This document shows positions 10,670-19,404 of a stretch of DNA of 55,157 bases, piece after piece; within the stretch, counting starts at the first letter, position 1, and every line of letters begins with the position of its first letter. The position numbers were made by a program, and so were the translations under genes. The stretch covers positions 1-55,157 of the forward strand of contig CANRLN010000008.1 in assembly GCA_947631445.1 (NCBI GenBank), written 5' to 3'. Origin of the DNA: an uncultured Clostridia bacterium. Its GTDB lineage: Bacteria; Bacillota; Clostridia; Oscillospirales; Ruminococcaceae. The notes below the pieces were generated by a model. The model was not told the origin of the DNA. It saw only the letters and a program-made list of their open reading frames with translations, and did no database searches.

Positions 10670-11093
10670 TTTCAAATCCCTCCACGGTTATTTTTCTTGT
10701 GTTTTCATCAACCCTTTCAAGGGTGATATAGATTGTGTTTTTGTCAAACGCAAAATCAATATTTTCCGACCACTCTACTATAAGCACGCTACTGTCATTC
10801 TGATAGTCATAAAATCCAGTTGTTTCCAAATCCTGCTCACCTGAAATCCTGTACATATCAAAATGATAAAGGTCAATACCTTTGCTTCCGCCCGTGTATT
10901 CGTTCACAAGGGCAAAGGTTGGGGAGCTGACCTCGTCACCAAGTCCAAGACCAATTGCAAAGCCTCTTGTCATGGTAGTTTTGCCTGCTCCAAGGTCGCC
11001 TTTATAAGCTATTATCTCTCCGCCTTTTAAACCTTCTGCAAGTTTTGTAGCAAGCTTAATTGTTTCCTGCGGGCTGTGGGTTATGTATTCCAT
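10650..11093 (-). CDS. tsaE: tRNA threonylcarbamoyladenosine biosynthesis ATPase TsaE
   Basis: TsaE (YjeE) is the small P-loop ATPase that cycles the TsaBD complex during t6A synthesis. Visible: Walker A GDLGAGKTT at about 33-41, SSPTFALVNEY, LYHFDMYR and the LIVEWSE segment. 147 residues, normal. Start ATG at 11091-11093 inside the end of the DUF3810 gene (13-base overlap), and its 3' end overlaps tsaB, so three consecutive genes overlap. Confidence 0.95.
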   Translation of the reverse strand: MEYITHSPQETIKLATKLAEGLKGGEIIAYKGDLGAGKTTMTRGFAIGLGLGDEVSSPTFALVNEYTGGSKGIDLYHFDMYRISGEQDLETTGFYDYQNDSSVLIVEWSENIDFAFDKNTIYITLERVDENTRKITVEGFENENTGD

Positions 11094-12211
11094 TCTATCA
11101 ACTCTTTTTCATAATAATTTAAAAGTAAATCAATCATTCTGCCATAGCTTTTTGTACCGTCCTGCACTCCATTCATCTTAAGGCTTGCATTGGTTGCCTT
11201 TTCAGAAACCTCCGCCACCTTTTTGGAATCCAGTATTGCTGTATCGTCATTCTGAACCGACTGCCAGTAATCATAATTCCCCAGCAAATCCGCATATACT
11301 TCAGGAGAAATTTTGGAATAAAGCAGATGATATGTATCCTCTCCACAAGCCTGCCTAACTTTGGATAATGCAAATCTCATTGCATGAACATAAGCCGAAT
11401 AGACAAAATCTGGCTTATCCGAATTTATGCAGGCAAGATAAGAAACAAAATTAGCCTCGTCCTCAAGAATAATTCCCTTTGTGTGAGCAAGCTCATGGCA
11501 AACCGTTTCGGGAATGTTCATTGGATACATAAGCTTGTTATAATTTGCCTCTGCCGAAAATGGAAAATAAATTCCCATAAGATATTGTTGTGACATAAAA
11601 TAAGATGCCTTTATTGCTTTTGGTTTGGGATAATATCCAGAAAACTGCGGATAAATTTTCCCAAGTCCCTGCATTACCTCCACTGCTTCGCTGGGGTCTG
11701 CTGTAAGCACAAATTCACCTTTTTCATTGCGTTTTGTGCCAGTCGCCGACTGGTTGGCTTTTTCAATCAGCATATCTGCAAGGTTTATAAGTTGTTGATT
11801 TGTATGCTTGTTTTGAGAAATGCCGTTTTTTTCGGCAAAAGAAGAACAATGATAAAGTGAAAAAGCACCAAAAGTTTCAGTAGTAAAAATAAAGCAGATT
11901 ATCCAAGCATAAACAAGAGCAAACACCTTACAAACCTTTTTTCTCTTGTTCTTTTTTAATATAAGAAAAACTATAAAAGCTATAATTGAAACGGGAATAA
12001 AAACTATCCCCGCTGCAATCATAATCTCGCCGACCGAAAAGCCGACAAGGCTTGTAATTCTTCCAAAAAATTCTCCAAAAACAGGAAACAAATTTTCTGC
12101 ATACCAGTCCGAAAAACTACTGCTTTTCCATGATATTACATTTACTGCAATACAAAGCAGATACATAAGTACAAGTATTATTTTGCTTATTTTCCTGCCT
12201 TTATTTTTCAT
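11081..12211 (-). CDS. DUF3810 family membrane protein with HExxH motif
   Basis: 376 residues with three N-terminal transmembrane segments (about 10-28, 58-85, 94-115) and a large domain after them. The motif CHELAHTKGI followed by EDEANF matches a zinc-metallopeptidase HExxH plus downstream Glu, typical of DUF3810 proteins. Substrate and role are unknown, and protease activity is inference. The gene lies directly upstream of tsaE with a 13-base overlap and 18 bases downstream of another small membrane protein. Confidence 0.85.
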   Translation of the reverse strand: MKNKGRKISKIILVLMYLLCIAVNVISWKSSSFSDWYAENLFPVFGEFFGRITSLVGFSVGEIMIAAGIVFIPVSIIAFIVFLILKKNKRKKVCKVFALVYAWIICFIFTTETFGAFSLYHCSSFAEKNGISQNKHTNQQLINLADMLIEKANQSATGTKRNEKGEFVLTADPSEAVEVMQGLGKIYPQFSGYYPKPKAIKASYFMSQQYLMGIYFPFSAEANYNKLMYPMNIPETVCHELAHTKGIILEDEANFVSYLACINSDKPDFVYSAYVHAMRFALSKVRQACGEDTYHLLYSKISPEVYADLLGNYDYWQSVQNDDTAILDSKKVAEVSEKATNASLKMNGVQDGTKSYGRMIDLLLNYYEKELIEWNT

Positions 12212-12229
12212 TTTATTTCACCATTTTAA

Positions 12230-12790
12230 TTAAATTCGATTATATTTTTCGTCCAGTTTTTTAGAAAAACTTTCAATATATTCAAAAAATTCATTGGCGT
12301 TTTCAGCCTGTTCAACCTGAAAGGGACAATCGGGAGCAACCTCATTGCTATCAATAGCAGCAACGGTAAACTCCAACATTTCATTGCCGTTTAAATCATA
12401 AAACCTTGCATTGGTTCGCATATATCGTATTTTTATCTCGCTTGTGGTTCTCGGAGAAATTTCGACAACCTCGCCGGTTGTAACCTTTTTCCCCTTAAAG
12501 TCAAACGGAATAGCATAGCTGTCCCATTTTCTAAACAGATATAAATAATATGGATATTCTGAATCCTGCTCAACGCCATTTACCTTAACGCCTTTGCTAC
12601 TTGCAATAACCATTGAATATGTATCATAGTTGGTAACAGCCTTCTTGGCTATATCATCTATGATTTTTTTATTATTTTTCTTACCACCATTTTTGCAAAT
12701 AACAACCACTAAAATAATCACTACAAGCAAAACGCCTGAAATTAAACACCAGAACAATGCTGGAGAAACTTCATTGGCAAAACCTAACAA
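12230..12790 (-). CDS. Hypothetical single-pass membrane protein
   Basis: I do not recognise the family. I choose TTG at 12788-12790 because GGAGG sits 7 bases upstream; a longer reading to TTG at 12851-12853 has no good ribosome binding site. The resulting 186-residue protein has a short N-terminus, one transmembrane helix (SPALFWCLISGVLLVVIILV), a Lys/Asn-rich stop-transfer stretch and a soluble domain of about 140 residues predicted to be cytoplasmic. Eighteen bases upstream of the DUF3810 gene, so probably first gene of that operon. Confidence 0.65.
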   Translation of the reverse strand: MLGFANEVSPALFWCLISGVLLVVIILVVVICKNGGKKNNKKIIDDIAKKAVTNYDTYSMVIASSKGVKVNGVEQDSEYPYYLYLFRKWDSYAIPFDFKGKKVTTGEVVEISPRTTSEIKIRYMRTNARFYDLNGNEMLEFTVAAIDSNEVAPDCPFQVEQAENANEFFEYIESFSKKLDEKYNRI

Positions 12791-12844
12791 TTTAATTCCT
12801 CCAATATATAAAATACCCAACAATATATAATTTTTTTTGATAGC

Positions 12845-12871
12845 AAGGGACAAAGTCCCTTACCATCTTTT
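12845..12871. repeat. Short perfect palindrome between fhs and the next gene
   Basis: AAGGGAC-AAA-GTCCCTT, a 7-bp stem with a triloop, 24 bases past the fhs stop. No T-run follows on the minus strand, so it is not a classical fhs terminator; runs of T and A flank it on either side at a distance. Confidence 0.55.
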
Positions 12872-12894
12872 TTTGTTTACACACCAAAATATAT

Positions 12895-14571
12895 TTAGAA
12901 AAGTCCGCTTATATTTCCCTGACTGTCGCAGTCGATTTGATAAGCGGCAGGATTTTTGGGAAGTCCGGGCATCGTAAGAATGTTTCCGCTGAGAGCAACC
13001 ACAAAACCTGCACCGGCAGAAAGGGTAACGTCACGGATTGTAATGTCAAAATCGGTAGGAGCACCGAGTTTTGTTGGGTCGTCCGAAAGCGAATATTGAG
13101 TTTTAGCCATACAAATTGGAATACCGCCAAAACCAAGCGATTCAATCTGTGCAATTGACTTTTCAGCAACAGAGGTGAAAACAACATCATTTGCACGATA
13201 AATTTCACGAGCAATAATTCTGATTTTGTCTTTAATTGGAAGATTTTCATCATAGAGTGTTTTAAATTTGGAAAGACCTTTTGTGCTTTCAATTGCCTTA
13301 CAAACGGTCTGTGCAAGTTCGGTTGCACCCTCTCCGCCCTTTTCAAACACTTCAGCAAGACGGCATTCAACCCCCAAGTCTTCACAATAACCTTTGATAA
13401 ATGCAATTTCAGCGTCCGTATCGGCATAAAATCTATTTATTGCAACAACAACCGGCACACCAAATTTCTTCATGTTTTCAACGTGTATTCTAAGATTTTC
13501 AATACCTGTCTTTAAAGCGTCAAGGTTTTCTTTTTTAAGTTCTGTTTTTGGAACACCGCCATTATATTTAAAGGCTCTTGCAGTAGCAACAATAACAACG
13601 CAAGAAGGGGTAAGGTCGGCACTCTTGCACTTGATGTCAAAGAACTTTTCTGCTCCAAGGTCTGAGCCAAAGCCAGCTTCGGTAATGCAGTAATCGCCGA
13701 GCTTAAGGGCAAGTTTGGTTGCTCTTACCGAGTTACAACCATGTGCAATATTTGCAAAAGGTCCACCGTGCATAATAGCTGGGGTGTTTTCAAGGGTTTG
13801 AACAAGATTAGGATTGATAGCGTCCTTAAGAAGTGCGGTCATAGCACCACAACAGCCAAGCTGACGAGCATAAATAGGCTTGTTGTCATAAGAATAAGCA
13901 ACAAGAATAGATTCAAGACGGCTTTTGAGTTCGCCGAGGTCGCTGGAAAGGCAAAGAATAGCCATAATTTCAGATGCAACGGTAATCTGGAAACCGTCTT
14001 GACGGGGAATACCGTTTACCTTACCGCCCAGTCCACAAACAATGTTTCTTAAAGCACGGTCGTTCATATCCATGCAACGCTTAAACATAATTCTTGTGGG
14101 GTCGATTCCGATTTCGTTTCCCTGATGAATGTGGTTGTCGATAACAGCACAGAGAAGATTGTTAGCGGCGGTGATAGCGTGCATATCGCCAGTAAAATGC
14201 AGGTTTATATCCTCCATTGGAACAACCTGAGAATATCCACCGCCTGCTGCTCCGCCCTTAATTCCAAAAACAGGACCAAGGGAGGGTTCACGAAGTGCGA
14301 TAACAGCTTTTTTGCCAATTTTGTTCATTGCCTGACCAAGACCAACAGAAATGGTTGTTTTACCCTCACCAGCAGGGGTAGGATTGATAGCGGTAACAAG
14401 AATAAGTTTTCCGTCTGGTTTGTTTTCAAGTTTATTAAAAAGCGACTGGGAAAGCTTAGCCTTGTAGTGACCATAAGGTTCAATATCTTCGGGAGAGATA
14501 CCAAGCTTTTCTGCAACCTCTGTAATTTCAAGCATTTTCGCTTGATTTGCAATTTCAATATCTGTAAGCAT
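12895..14571 (-). CDS. fhs: Formate--tetrahydrofolate ligase
   Basis: ATP-dependent synthesis of 10-formyl-THF from formate and THF, supplying one-carbon units and, in acetogens, the methyl branch. 558 residues, normal length. Visible: [19 protein letters not shown] (P-loop-like nucleotide site), [24 protein letters not shown]-type [10 protein letters not shown], and the C-terminal [11 protein letters not shown] and [10 protein letters not shown]. Start ATG at 14569-14571 with GGAGG 10 bases upstream. Monocistronic. I looked for a THF riboswitch in the upstream AT-rich sequence and saw none. Confidence 0.97.
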   Translation of the reverse strand: MLTDIEIANQAKMLEITEVAEKLGISPEDIEPYGHYKAKLSQSLFNKLENKPDGKLILVTAINPTPAGEGKTTISVGLGQAMNKIGKKAVIALREPSLGPVFGIKGGAAGGGYSQVVPMEDINLHFTGDMHAITAANNLLCAVIDNHIHQGNEIGIDPTRIMFKRCMDMNDRALRNIVCGLGGKVNGIPRQDGFQITVASEIMAILCLSSDLGELKSRLESILVAYSYDNKPIYARQLGCCGAMTALLKDAINPNLVQTLENTPAIMHGGPFANIAHGCNSVRATKLALKLGDYCITEAGFGSDLGAEKFFDIKCKSADLTPSCVVIVATARAFKYNGGVPKTELKKENLDALKTGIENLRIHVENMKKFGVPVVVAINRFYADTDAEIAFIKGYCEDLGVECRLAEVFEKGGEGATELAQTVCKAIESTKGLSKFKTLYDENLPIKDKIRIIAREIYRANDVVFTSVAEKSIAQIESLGFGGIPICMAKTQYSLSDDPTKLGAPTDFDITIRDVTLSAGAGFVVALSGNILTMPGLPKNPAAYQIDCDSQGNISGLF

Positions 14572-14750
14572 TAAAAAAATCCTCCAATAAATTTATTATA
14601 ATTTAATTATAACATACTTTTATTTTTATTTCTACTAATTTTACATATGAATTTCTTATCGAAAAACATATTTTTTTTATATATTATGACCAAGCAGGCT
14701 TAATATTGCGAAAATACCAAAAAATTTAAAAAATATTAGAAATAATTTTT

Positions 14751-14788
14751 AATAAAAAAGGCAGAGTTTTTAGCAATTAAAAACTCTG
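14751..14788 (-). terminator. Intrinsic terminator of the 86-residue gene
   Basis: 11-bp perfect stem CAGAGTTTTTA/TAAAAACTCTG (14762-14772 with 14778-14788), loop GCAAT, then a T-run on the minus strand. Confidence 0.85.
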
Positions 14789-14847
14789 TCATTAACTTAA
14801 TTATAATAAATTAAATCTATATCTGCTTGATGTTTTTATATTTTCTC

Positions 14848-15108
14848 TTATACGTAACATTTTAACCCAATTTTTTCCACTTTTTCTATTAATTTCGAAT
14901 CGTTTAAATCATCTGCAATATTACAGGCTCTTGCTGCCTTTGCAAAAGCTTGAGAAATTTGTTCATCACATTCATCTTTACTAATCTCACTATAAATAAA
15001 CTTTTGTTCTGCTTGTTGTAATTGTGCTAATGCTTCTTTTGAATCAGATAAAATAGAATGTTTTTTTAATACACTATCACCTTTGTATAAAAATTTCCAA
15101 AATCCCAT
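14848..15108 (-). CDS. Small hypothetical protein
   Basis: 86 residues, Lys/Glu-rich and predicted helical, with Cys residues at about 47, 62 and 84; no transmembrane segment and no family I recognise. It is convincing as a gene because of a strong ribosome binding site (AAAGGAG, 8 bases before ATG at 15106-15108) and its own strong terminator. It stands alone between fhs and mazG. Confidence 0.7.
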   Translation of the reverse strand: MGFWKFLYKGDSVLKKHSILSDSKEALAQLQQAEQKFIYSEISKDECDEQISQAFAKAARACNIADDLNDSKLIEKVEKIGLKCYV

Positions 15109-15436
15109 ACTTACATCTCCTTTACAATTTTAATTTTATTATTATCTACATTATTTTTTTAAGCAATTCCAACAAGAAGAATTTTCAAAACCCTACGCTT
15201 TAAATTTCATCTATGTTTTTCTTTATATTCATTATAAAAAAAAAAAGTCAATACCTTTTTAGCTATTTTGTATAAATGCACAAAAAATGGTTTTTTAATT
15301 GTATATAATAACCAAACATTTTACATATTTCGACTTTTTTAAAACAACACAAAAAATATTGACAAATCCCCCGTAATATGTTATACTAAAATTCGGAAAT
15401 ATTATTTTATTAACCATTAAAAGAAAGGATTTTTTT
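15109..15436. other. Divergent intergenic region between the 86-residue gene and mazG
   Basis: 328 bases of AT-rich DNA. It contains the mazG promoter and, on the minus strand, AGTCAA (TTGACT) at 15246-15251 next to an 11-base A-run (15236-15246) and ATTATA at 15231-15236. The latter two are only 9 bases apart, so no properly spaced promoter for the minus gene is evident. Confidence 0.5.
15359..15387 (+). promoter_or_regulatory. mazG promoter
   Basis: TTGACA (15359-15364), a 17-base spacer, TATACT (15382-15387) with extended TGT. Confidence 0.75.
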
Positions 15437-16210
15437 ATGAACCAGCAAGAAATTTTAAATCTTAAAAAAGAACTTACCCAAAAACAAACCTTTAATGTGG
15501 ACGACCTTTGCAAGCTTGTAACTGTGCTTAGGAGCGATTGGGGTTGCCCATGGGATAAAGTCCAAACCCACAAAAGCCTTAGAAGTGACCTTATCGAAGA
15601 AACCTATGAGGTTGTTGAGGCTATCAATTGCGACAGCCCCGAAATGATGAGGGAAGAACTTGGCGACCTGCTTTTGCAGGTGGTTTTCCATACCAACATT
15701 GAGGAGGATAACAACAATTTTACCCTTGAAGATGTTACAACCGAACTCTGCCAAAAACTTATTGTTCGCCACCCCCATGTTTTTGGAGAAGTAACCGCCG
15801 ACACCACAGAACAAGTGCTTAAAAACTGGGACGCAATCAAAAAAGAAACCAAGCACCAAACTACCTATACAGAAACTTTGAAAAGCGTTCCAGATGTGTT
15901 CCCGTCACTTATGAGAGCCTCAAAGCTTGGCAAAAGAGCATTCCGTGCAGGAATGAAACTTGACTATGCAAAACAAGCACAAAAAAGCGGTGAACAACTC
16001 ACTCAATTGGAAAAATCTGACGATAAACAAAAACAAACGGCAGTTATCGGCAAACTGCTTTTCAGTCTTGCCAACATGGCAAGGGAATTGGACATTGACC
16101 CCGAACAGGCTTTGTATGATGCCGATAGAGAATTTACAGACAATTTTGAAAAAGCTGAACAGGAGGTTATTAATAACGGCAAAAGCTTTGAAGAAATTGA
16201 TATATTATAA
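15437..16210 (+). CDS. mazG: Nucleoside triphosphate pyrophosphohydrolase MazG
   Basis: Cytoplasmic all-alpha NTP pyrophosphohydrolase that hydrolyses NTPs and dNTPs to NMP plus PPi, a house-cleaning enzyme. 257 residues. The first MazG domain has WGCPWDKVQTHKSLRSDLIE, the metal-binding EETYEVVEAI and EELGDLLLQVVFH, followed by LIVRHPHVFG and a second, degenerate MazG half. The long form with two tandem domains is typical. Start ATG after AAAGGAT. The HAD phosphatase gene follows 22 bases downstream. Confidence 0.95.
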   Translation: MNQQEILNLKKELTQKQTFNVDDLCKLVTVLRSDWGCPWDKVQTHKSLRSDLIEETYEVVEAINCDSPEMMREELGDLLLQVVFHTNIEEDNNNFTLEDVTTELCQKLIVRHPHVFGEVTADTTEQVLKNWDAIKKETKHQTTYTETLKSVPDVFPSLMRASKLGKRAFRAGMKLDYAKQAQKSGEQLTQLEKSDDKQKQTAVIGKLLFSLANMARELDIDPEQALYDADREFTDNFEKAEQEVINNGKSFEEIDIL

Positions 16211-16232
16211 GATTAAAGAAAGAAGAATGACC

Positions 16233-16901
16233 ATGAAAAAAGCGGTAATTTTTGACCTTGACGGAACACTCCTCAACACCCTTGAAGATTTAGCCGACAG
16301 CCTTAATTTTGCTTTGGGAAAGCACAATTACCCCGTCTGCACCTATGAGCAGGTAAGAGGATATGTCGGTGACGGTGCGGCTGTGCTTGTTCAAAGAGCC
16401 TTAAACGGCGATGGAGAAAGCCAACTTTATAAAGATGTGTTTGCGGATTTTAAAATTCATTATGCAAAAAACAATAACAATAAAACTTCCCCTTATGGTG
16501 GAATAATCGACCTGCTTAAACAGCTAAAGCAAAAAGGCTTGCTTATCGCCATAGTATCCAACAAGCCAGATTTTGCAGTTAAAAGCTTGCAGGAAGTATA
16601 TTTTAAGGGTATTGTAGACTGTGCTTTAGGGCAAAACGACAATACACCAAAAAAGCCTGCCCCCGATATGGTGCTTAAGGCAATTACAAATCTTGAAAAC
16701 ATTTCAAAAACTGTAATTTCAAAAGACGAGTGCGTTTACATAGGCGATTCTGATGTAGACGTTATGACCGCAAAAAATGCCCAAATGGATATGATTGGTG
16801 TTAATTGGGGCTTTAGAGGAAAGGAATTTTTGCTTGCTCACGGTGCTAAAATAACGGTGGATACCGCCGAGCAACTGATTTTGGCAATAGAAAGCTTGTA
16901 G
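16233..16901 (+). CDS. HAD family phosphatase, phosphoglycolate phosphatase-like
   Basis: 222-residue HAD hydrolase of subfamily IA. Motif I is AVIFDLDGTLLNT with the nucleophilic Asp, motif II IVSNKPDF, motif III the KKPAPDMV Lys, and motif IV YIGDSDVDVMTAKNA. A four-helix cap (LADSLNFALGKH...) follows motif I. The closest match is Gph, which dephosphorylates 2-phosphoglycolate formed in DNA repair, but substrate assignment within HAD enzymes is weak. Start ATG at 16233 fits AGAAGA spacing better than ATG at 16227. Probably co-transcribed with mazG. Confidence 0.88.
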   Translation: MKKAVIFDLDGTLLNTLEDLADSLNFALGKHNYPVCTYEQVRGYVGDGAAVLVQRALNGDGESQLYKDVFADFKIHYAKNNNNKTSPYGGIIDLLKQLKQKGLLIAIVSNKPDFAVKSLQEVYFKGIVDCALGQNDNTPKKPAPDMVLKAITNLENISKTVISKDECVYIGDSDVDVMTAKNAQMDMIGVNWGFRGKEFLLAHGAKITVDTAEQLILAIESL

Positions 16902-16981
16902 CAAATTATACAAATTTATCTGTTGATTTTTTAGCAATTTTTATAATCAACCAAAATTAAAACAAATATATTTTATCTCTA

Positions 16982-17010
16982 TTGCATTTTCACTCTAAAA
17001 ATGCTATAAT
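16982..17010 (+). promoter_or_regulatory. Flippase gene promoter
   Basis: TTGCAT (16982-16987), 17-base spacer, TATAAT (17005-17010) with extended TGC. Confidence 0.7.
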
Positions 17011-17073
17011 ATTTTTATTGTCGCTTTTATAAAGCACAAAAAATAAAAAAAGGAGTGAAAATTATTTAATACT

Positions 17074-18528
17074 ATGAGTAACACAACAAGCTATAAAAAG
17101 CTTTTTAACAACACAATAATTTTTGCTATTGGCTCTTTTGCCAGCAAAATTCTTGTGCTGTTGCTTGTGCCGATTTACACCAACTATATGACTCCCGAAC
17201 AACTTGGTCTTAATGACATAGTTGTGCTTACGGCAAATTTTCTTTTGCCACTTTTTACATTCACAGTTTCCGAAGCCTCTTTGCGTTTTGGAATGGACAA
17301 GAATTATGACTCTAAAAAAGTTTTTACCCTTTCCAATCTTGTGATAATATTTGGACTTTTTCTGCTTTCTTTTATATTGCTATGCCCAATATTTCATGTC
17401 AATCGGCTTTTTTCGCTTGTGGACGACAAGTTAAACCAATATACTCCAATGCTTTATATATATGTCTGCACAAGTGCCTTTAAAACTCTTTATTCTACAT
17501 TTACAAGGTCAATAGGAAAGGTTAAATTGTTTGCGGTCAATGGAATAATAACTACATTCTGCACCCTTTTGTTTACCATTCTATTTCTTATGATTTTTAA
17601 AATAGGAATAACTGGATATTTGCTTGCAACCATTCTTTCGGACGGAATTTCGGTTATCTTTCTTACATTTTCGGCGAAACTTTGGAAGTATATTTCTTTT
17701 AAAAAACTCGATTCCACCCTTTTAAGATATATGCTTGCTTACTGCCTGCCTCTTATTCCTGCACAGGTTATGTGGCTTATCACCAATACTTCCGACTCTG
17801 TTCTTGTTACCACTTTTATGGATAGTCACAGCAATGGTATTTTAAATGCGGCTTACAAAATTCCTAATATTGTTTCAACTGTTTACTTGATGTTCGGGCA
17901 GGCTTGGAATATGTCGGCAATTGATGAGAATGATTCTAAAGAACGTTCAAGGTTTTATACCAACGTTTTCGACCTCAATCAATCGCTTATGTATGTGCTT
18001 GCGGGCGGAATACTGCTTTTGGTTGAACCGGTTACAAGAATATGGATAGGCAAGGACTTTCAGGAATGTATTAAATATTCACCAATTCTTATATTTGCAA
18101 CCATTTTCACCTGTTTTACAACCTTTATGTCGTCAGCTTATGTAGCAACCAAAAAGACCAACCGAAGCATGGTTACAAGCCTTATCGCTGGGGTTATAAA
18201 TATAGTAATAAACGTTATGTTTATTCCAACAATGGGAATTGCTGCGGCAGCTATCAGCACACTTGCAAGTTATCTTATTGTATTTATCATCCGTGCGATT
18301 GACGCAAAAAGACTTATCGGCTTTAAGCTGAACATATTTAAAATTGTTACCAACTGCCTTACTTTGTTTGGTATGCTTATGCTCTGCTATATTGACACAA
18401 AGCTTAAATATATTATGGACTTTGGCTGTTTTCTGCTTATTGTTGGAATGAATTTGGATAGCCTTATAAAAATGGCAAATGCGGTTATTCCTGCAAAAAT
18501 CAAGGCAAAACTGCCGTTTTATAAATAA
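17074..18528 (+). CDS. Polysaccharide/oligosaccharide flippase (MOP superfamily)
   Basis: 484 residues with about 12-14 hydrophobic segments. N-terminal LFNNTIIFAIGSFASKIL, then LVPIYTNYMTPEQLGLND, is the Wzx/RfbX-type pattern of the MOP superfamily. These proteins translocate lipid-linked sugars for capsule, exopolysaccharide or teichoic-acid-like polymers. No glycosyltransferase gene is adjacent, so the substrate cannot be inferred. The ribosome binding site (AAAGGAG) is about 18 bases from the ATG, longer than usual; no better in-frame start is available because a TGA lies just upstream. Confidence 0.88.
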   Translation: MSNTTSYKKLFNNTIIFAIGSFASKILVLLLVPIYTNYMTPEQLGLNDIVVLTANFLLPLFTFTVSEASLRFGMDKNYDSKKVFTLSNLVIIFGLFLLSFILLCPIFHVNRLFSLVDDKLNQYTPMLYIYVCTSAFKTLYSTFTRSIGKVKLFAVNGIITTFCTLLFTILFLMIFKIGITGYLLATILSDGISVIFLTFSAKLWKYISFKKLDSTLLRYMLAYCLPLIPAQVMWLITNTSDSVLVTTFMDSHSNGILNAAYKIPNIVSTVYLMFGQAWNMSAIDENDSKERSRFYTNVFDLNQSLMYVLAGGILLLVEPVTRIWIGKDFQECIKYSPILIFATIFTCFTTFMSSAYVATKKTNRSMVTSLIAGVINIVINVMFIPTMGIAAAAISTLASYLIVFIIRAIDAKRLIGFKLNIFKIVTNCLTLFGMLMLCYIDTKLKYIMDFGCFLLIVGMNLDSLIKMANAVIPAKIKAKLPFYK

Positions 18529-18557
18529 TTATTTTTTAAAAAATTTTTTACTACCAC

Positions 18558-18586
18558 TTGACAATATTAAAATAATATGCTATACT
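18558..18586 (+). promoter_or_regulatory. ydbC promoter
   Basis: TTGACA (18558-18563), 17-base spacer, TATACT (18581-18586), extended TGC. The 5' UTR holds a small TTTCGG/CCGAAA hairpin. Confidence 0.75.
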
Positions 18587-18655
18587 TATTTTCGGACTGC
18601 TTTTCGGTTTACCGCCGAAATATTATAAATAAAAATTTTATGGAGGTTTTTAACT

Positions 18656-18904
18656 ATGGCAGAATTAACATTTGAAATTACCAAATCCCTCGGAATTATT
18701 TCCGAAAGTACAAGAGGCTGGACAAAAGAGCTTAATATGGTTAGTTGGAACGATAGAGAGCCTAAATATGATATTCGTGAGTGGAATCCCGACCACACAA
18801 GAATGGGCAAGGGTATTACACTTTCTCAGGAAGAAATCGACAAGCTCAAGGAAATTCTTAACGGAGATATGCAGGACACAGAAGACGAAATTCTTGGAGG
18901 CTAA
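18656..18904 (+). CDS. ydbC: YdbC/PC4-like single-stranded nucleic-acid binding protein
   Basis: 82 residues matching the YdbC family (PF02229, PC4-type), small dimeric single-stranded DNA-binding proteins of Firmicutes implicated in transcription or DNA maintenance. Diagnostic stretches are GWTKELNMVSWNDREPKYDI, then REWNPDH and GKGITLSQEEIDKL. Strong GGAGG ribosome binding site, own promoter and own strong terminator, so monocistronic and probably well expressed. Confidence 0.9.
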   Translation: MAELTFEITKSLGIISESTRGWTKELNMVSWNDREPKYDIREWNPDHTRMGKGITLSQEEIDKLKEILNGDMQDTEDEILGG

Positions 18905-18916
18905 ATAAAAAAATCA

Positions 18917-18953
18917 GCGTACATTTTCCTTTTTGGAAAGTGTATGCTTTTTT
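18917..18953 (+). terminator. Terminator of ydbC
   Basis: Stem GCGTACATTTTCC/GGAAAGTGTATGC, loop TTTTT, followed by TTTTTT. Confidence 0.9.
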
Positions 18954-19015
18954 ATTAATCATTATTTTGTATAATGTATATATTTTAAGTGAATGATTTT
19001 TGTGTAGTTTGCCTA

Positions 19016-19044
19016 TTGAAATTAATTTGCAAATAGTATATAAT
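19016..19044 (+). promoter_or_regulatory. Promoter of the 54-residue peptide gene
   Basis: TTGAAA (19016-19021), 17-base spacer, TATAAT (19039-19044). Confidence 0.65.
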
Positions 19045-19102
19045 AGATATAAGCCTAATTTTAGGCGAATTTATTATTTTTAATTCTGAAAGGAGTTCAC
19101 TC

Positions 19103-19267
19103 ATGAACAATTATTATGAACAATCTGATGACACCGTCCGAAGTATCTGCTGCCCCGATGAAGAGCTTTCGCAAATTTGTAGCGACCAAACTCGCAACAT
19201 CGTGGCAACATTAGCGGCTTTGCCTGTTGCTTTGCTGATAATGGGCTTTTTAATGTTTATCATTTAA
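19103..19267 (+). CDS. Small membrane peptide (54 residues)
   Basis: A short gene easily missed by length filters. ATG at 19103 follows AAAGGAG by 7 bases, with a promoter upstream and a strong terminator after the TAA. The peptide has an acidic, Tyr-rich N-terminus (MNNYYEQSDD), a CCPDEE motif, a third Cys, then one C-terminal hydrophobic helix (ATLAALPVALLIMGFLMFII) that ends the protein, so it is probably a tail-anchored membrane peptide. No family recognised. The complete expression unit makes it a credible gene. Confidence 0.65.
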   Translation: MNNYYEQSDDTVRSICCPDEELSQICSDQTRNIVATLAALPVALLIMGFLMFII

Positions 19268-19323
19268 GCCTAAGATTATAAACAAGCAACAGAGATTGTT
19301 TGCAGGTTTATATACAAAAAAAT

Positions 19324-19352
19324 AAAGAACCGTTGTATCAACGGTTCTTTTT
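19324..19352. terminator. Bidirectional terminator between the 54-residue gene and coaBC
   Basis: Perfect 12-bp stem AAAGAACCGTTG/CAACGGTTCTTT with loop TAT, T-run to the right. It can end both converging transcripts. Confidence 0.85.
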
Positions 19353-19404
19353 ATTATATTTATAGCGTTTTCCACGCCGTGGATGAGAAAAACAAAAATA
19401 TTTT

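Noticed and set aside
12845-12871. Palindrome taken as the fhs terminator
   Set aside because: No T-run directly after the stem on the minus strand; kept only as a repeat.
14572-14640. THF riboswitch upstream of fhs
   Set aside because: The upstream sequence is AT-rich with no structured element of sufficient size.
15231-15251. Poly-A tract between -35 and -10 elements as a phase-variable promoter
   Set aside because: The elements are 9 bases apart, far from a working spacing, so slippage by one or two bases would not create a promoter.
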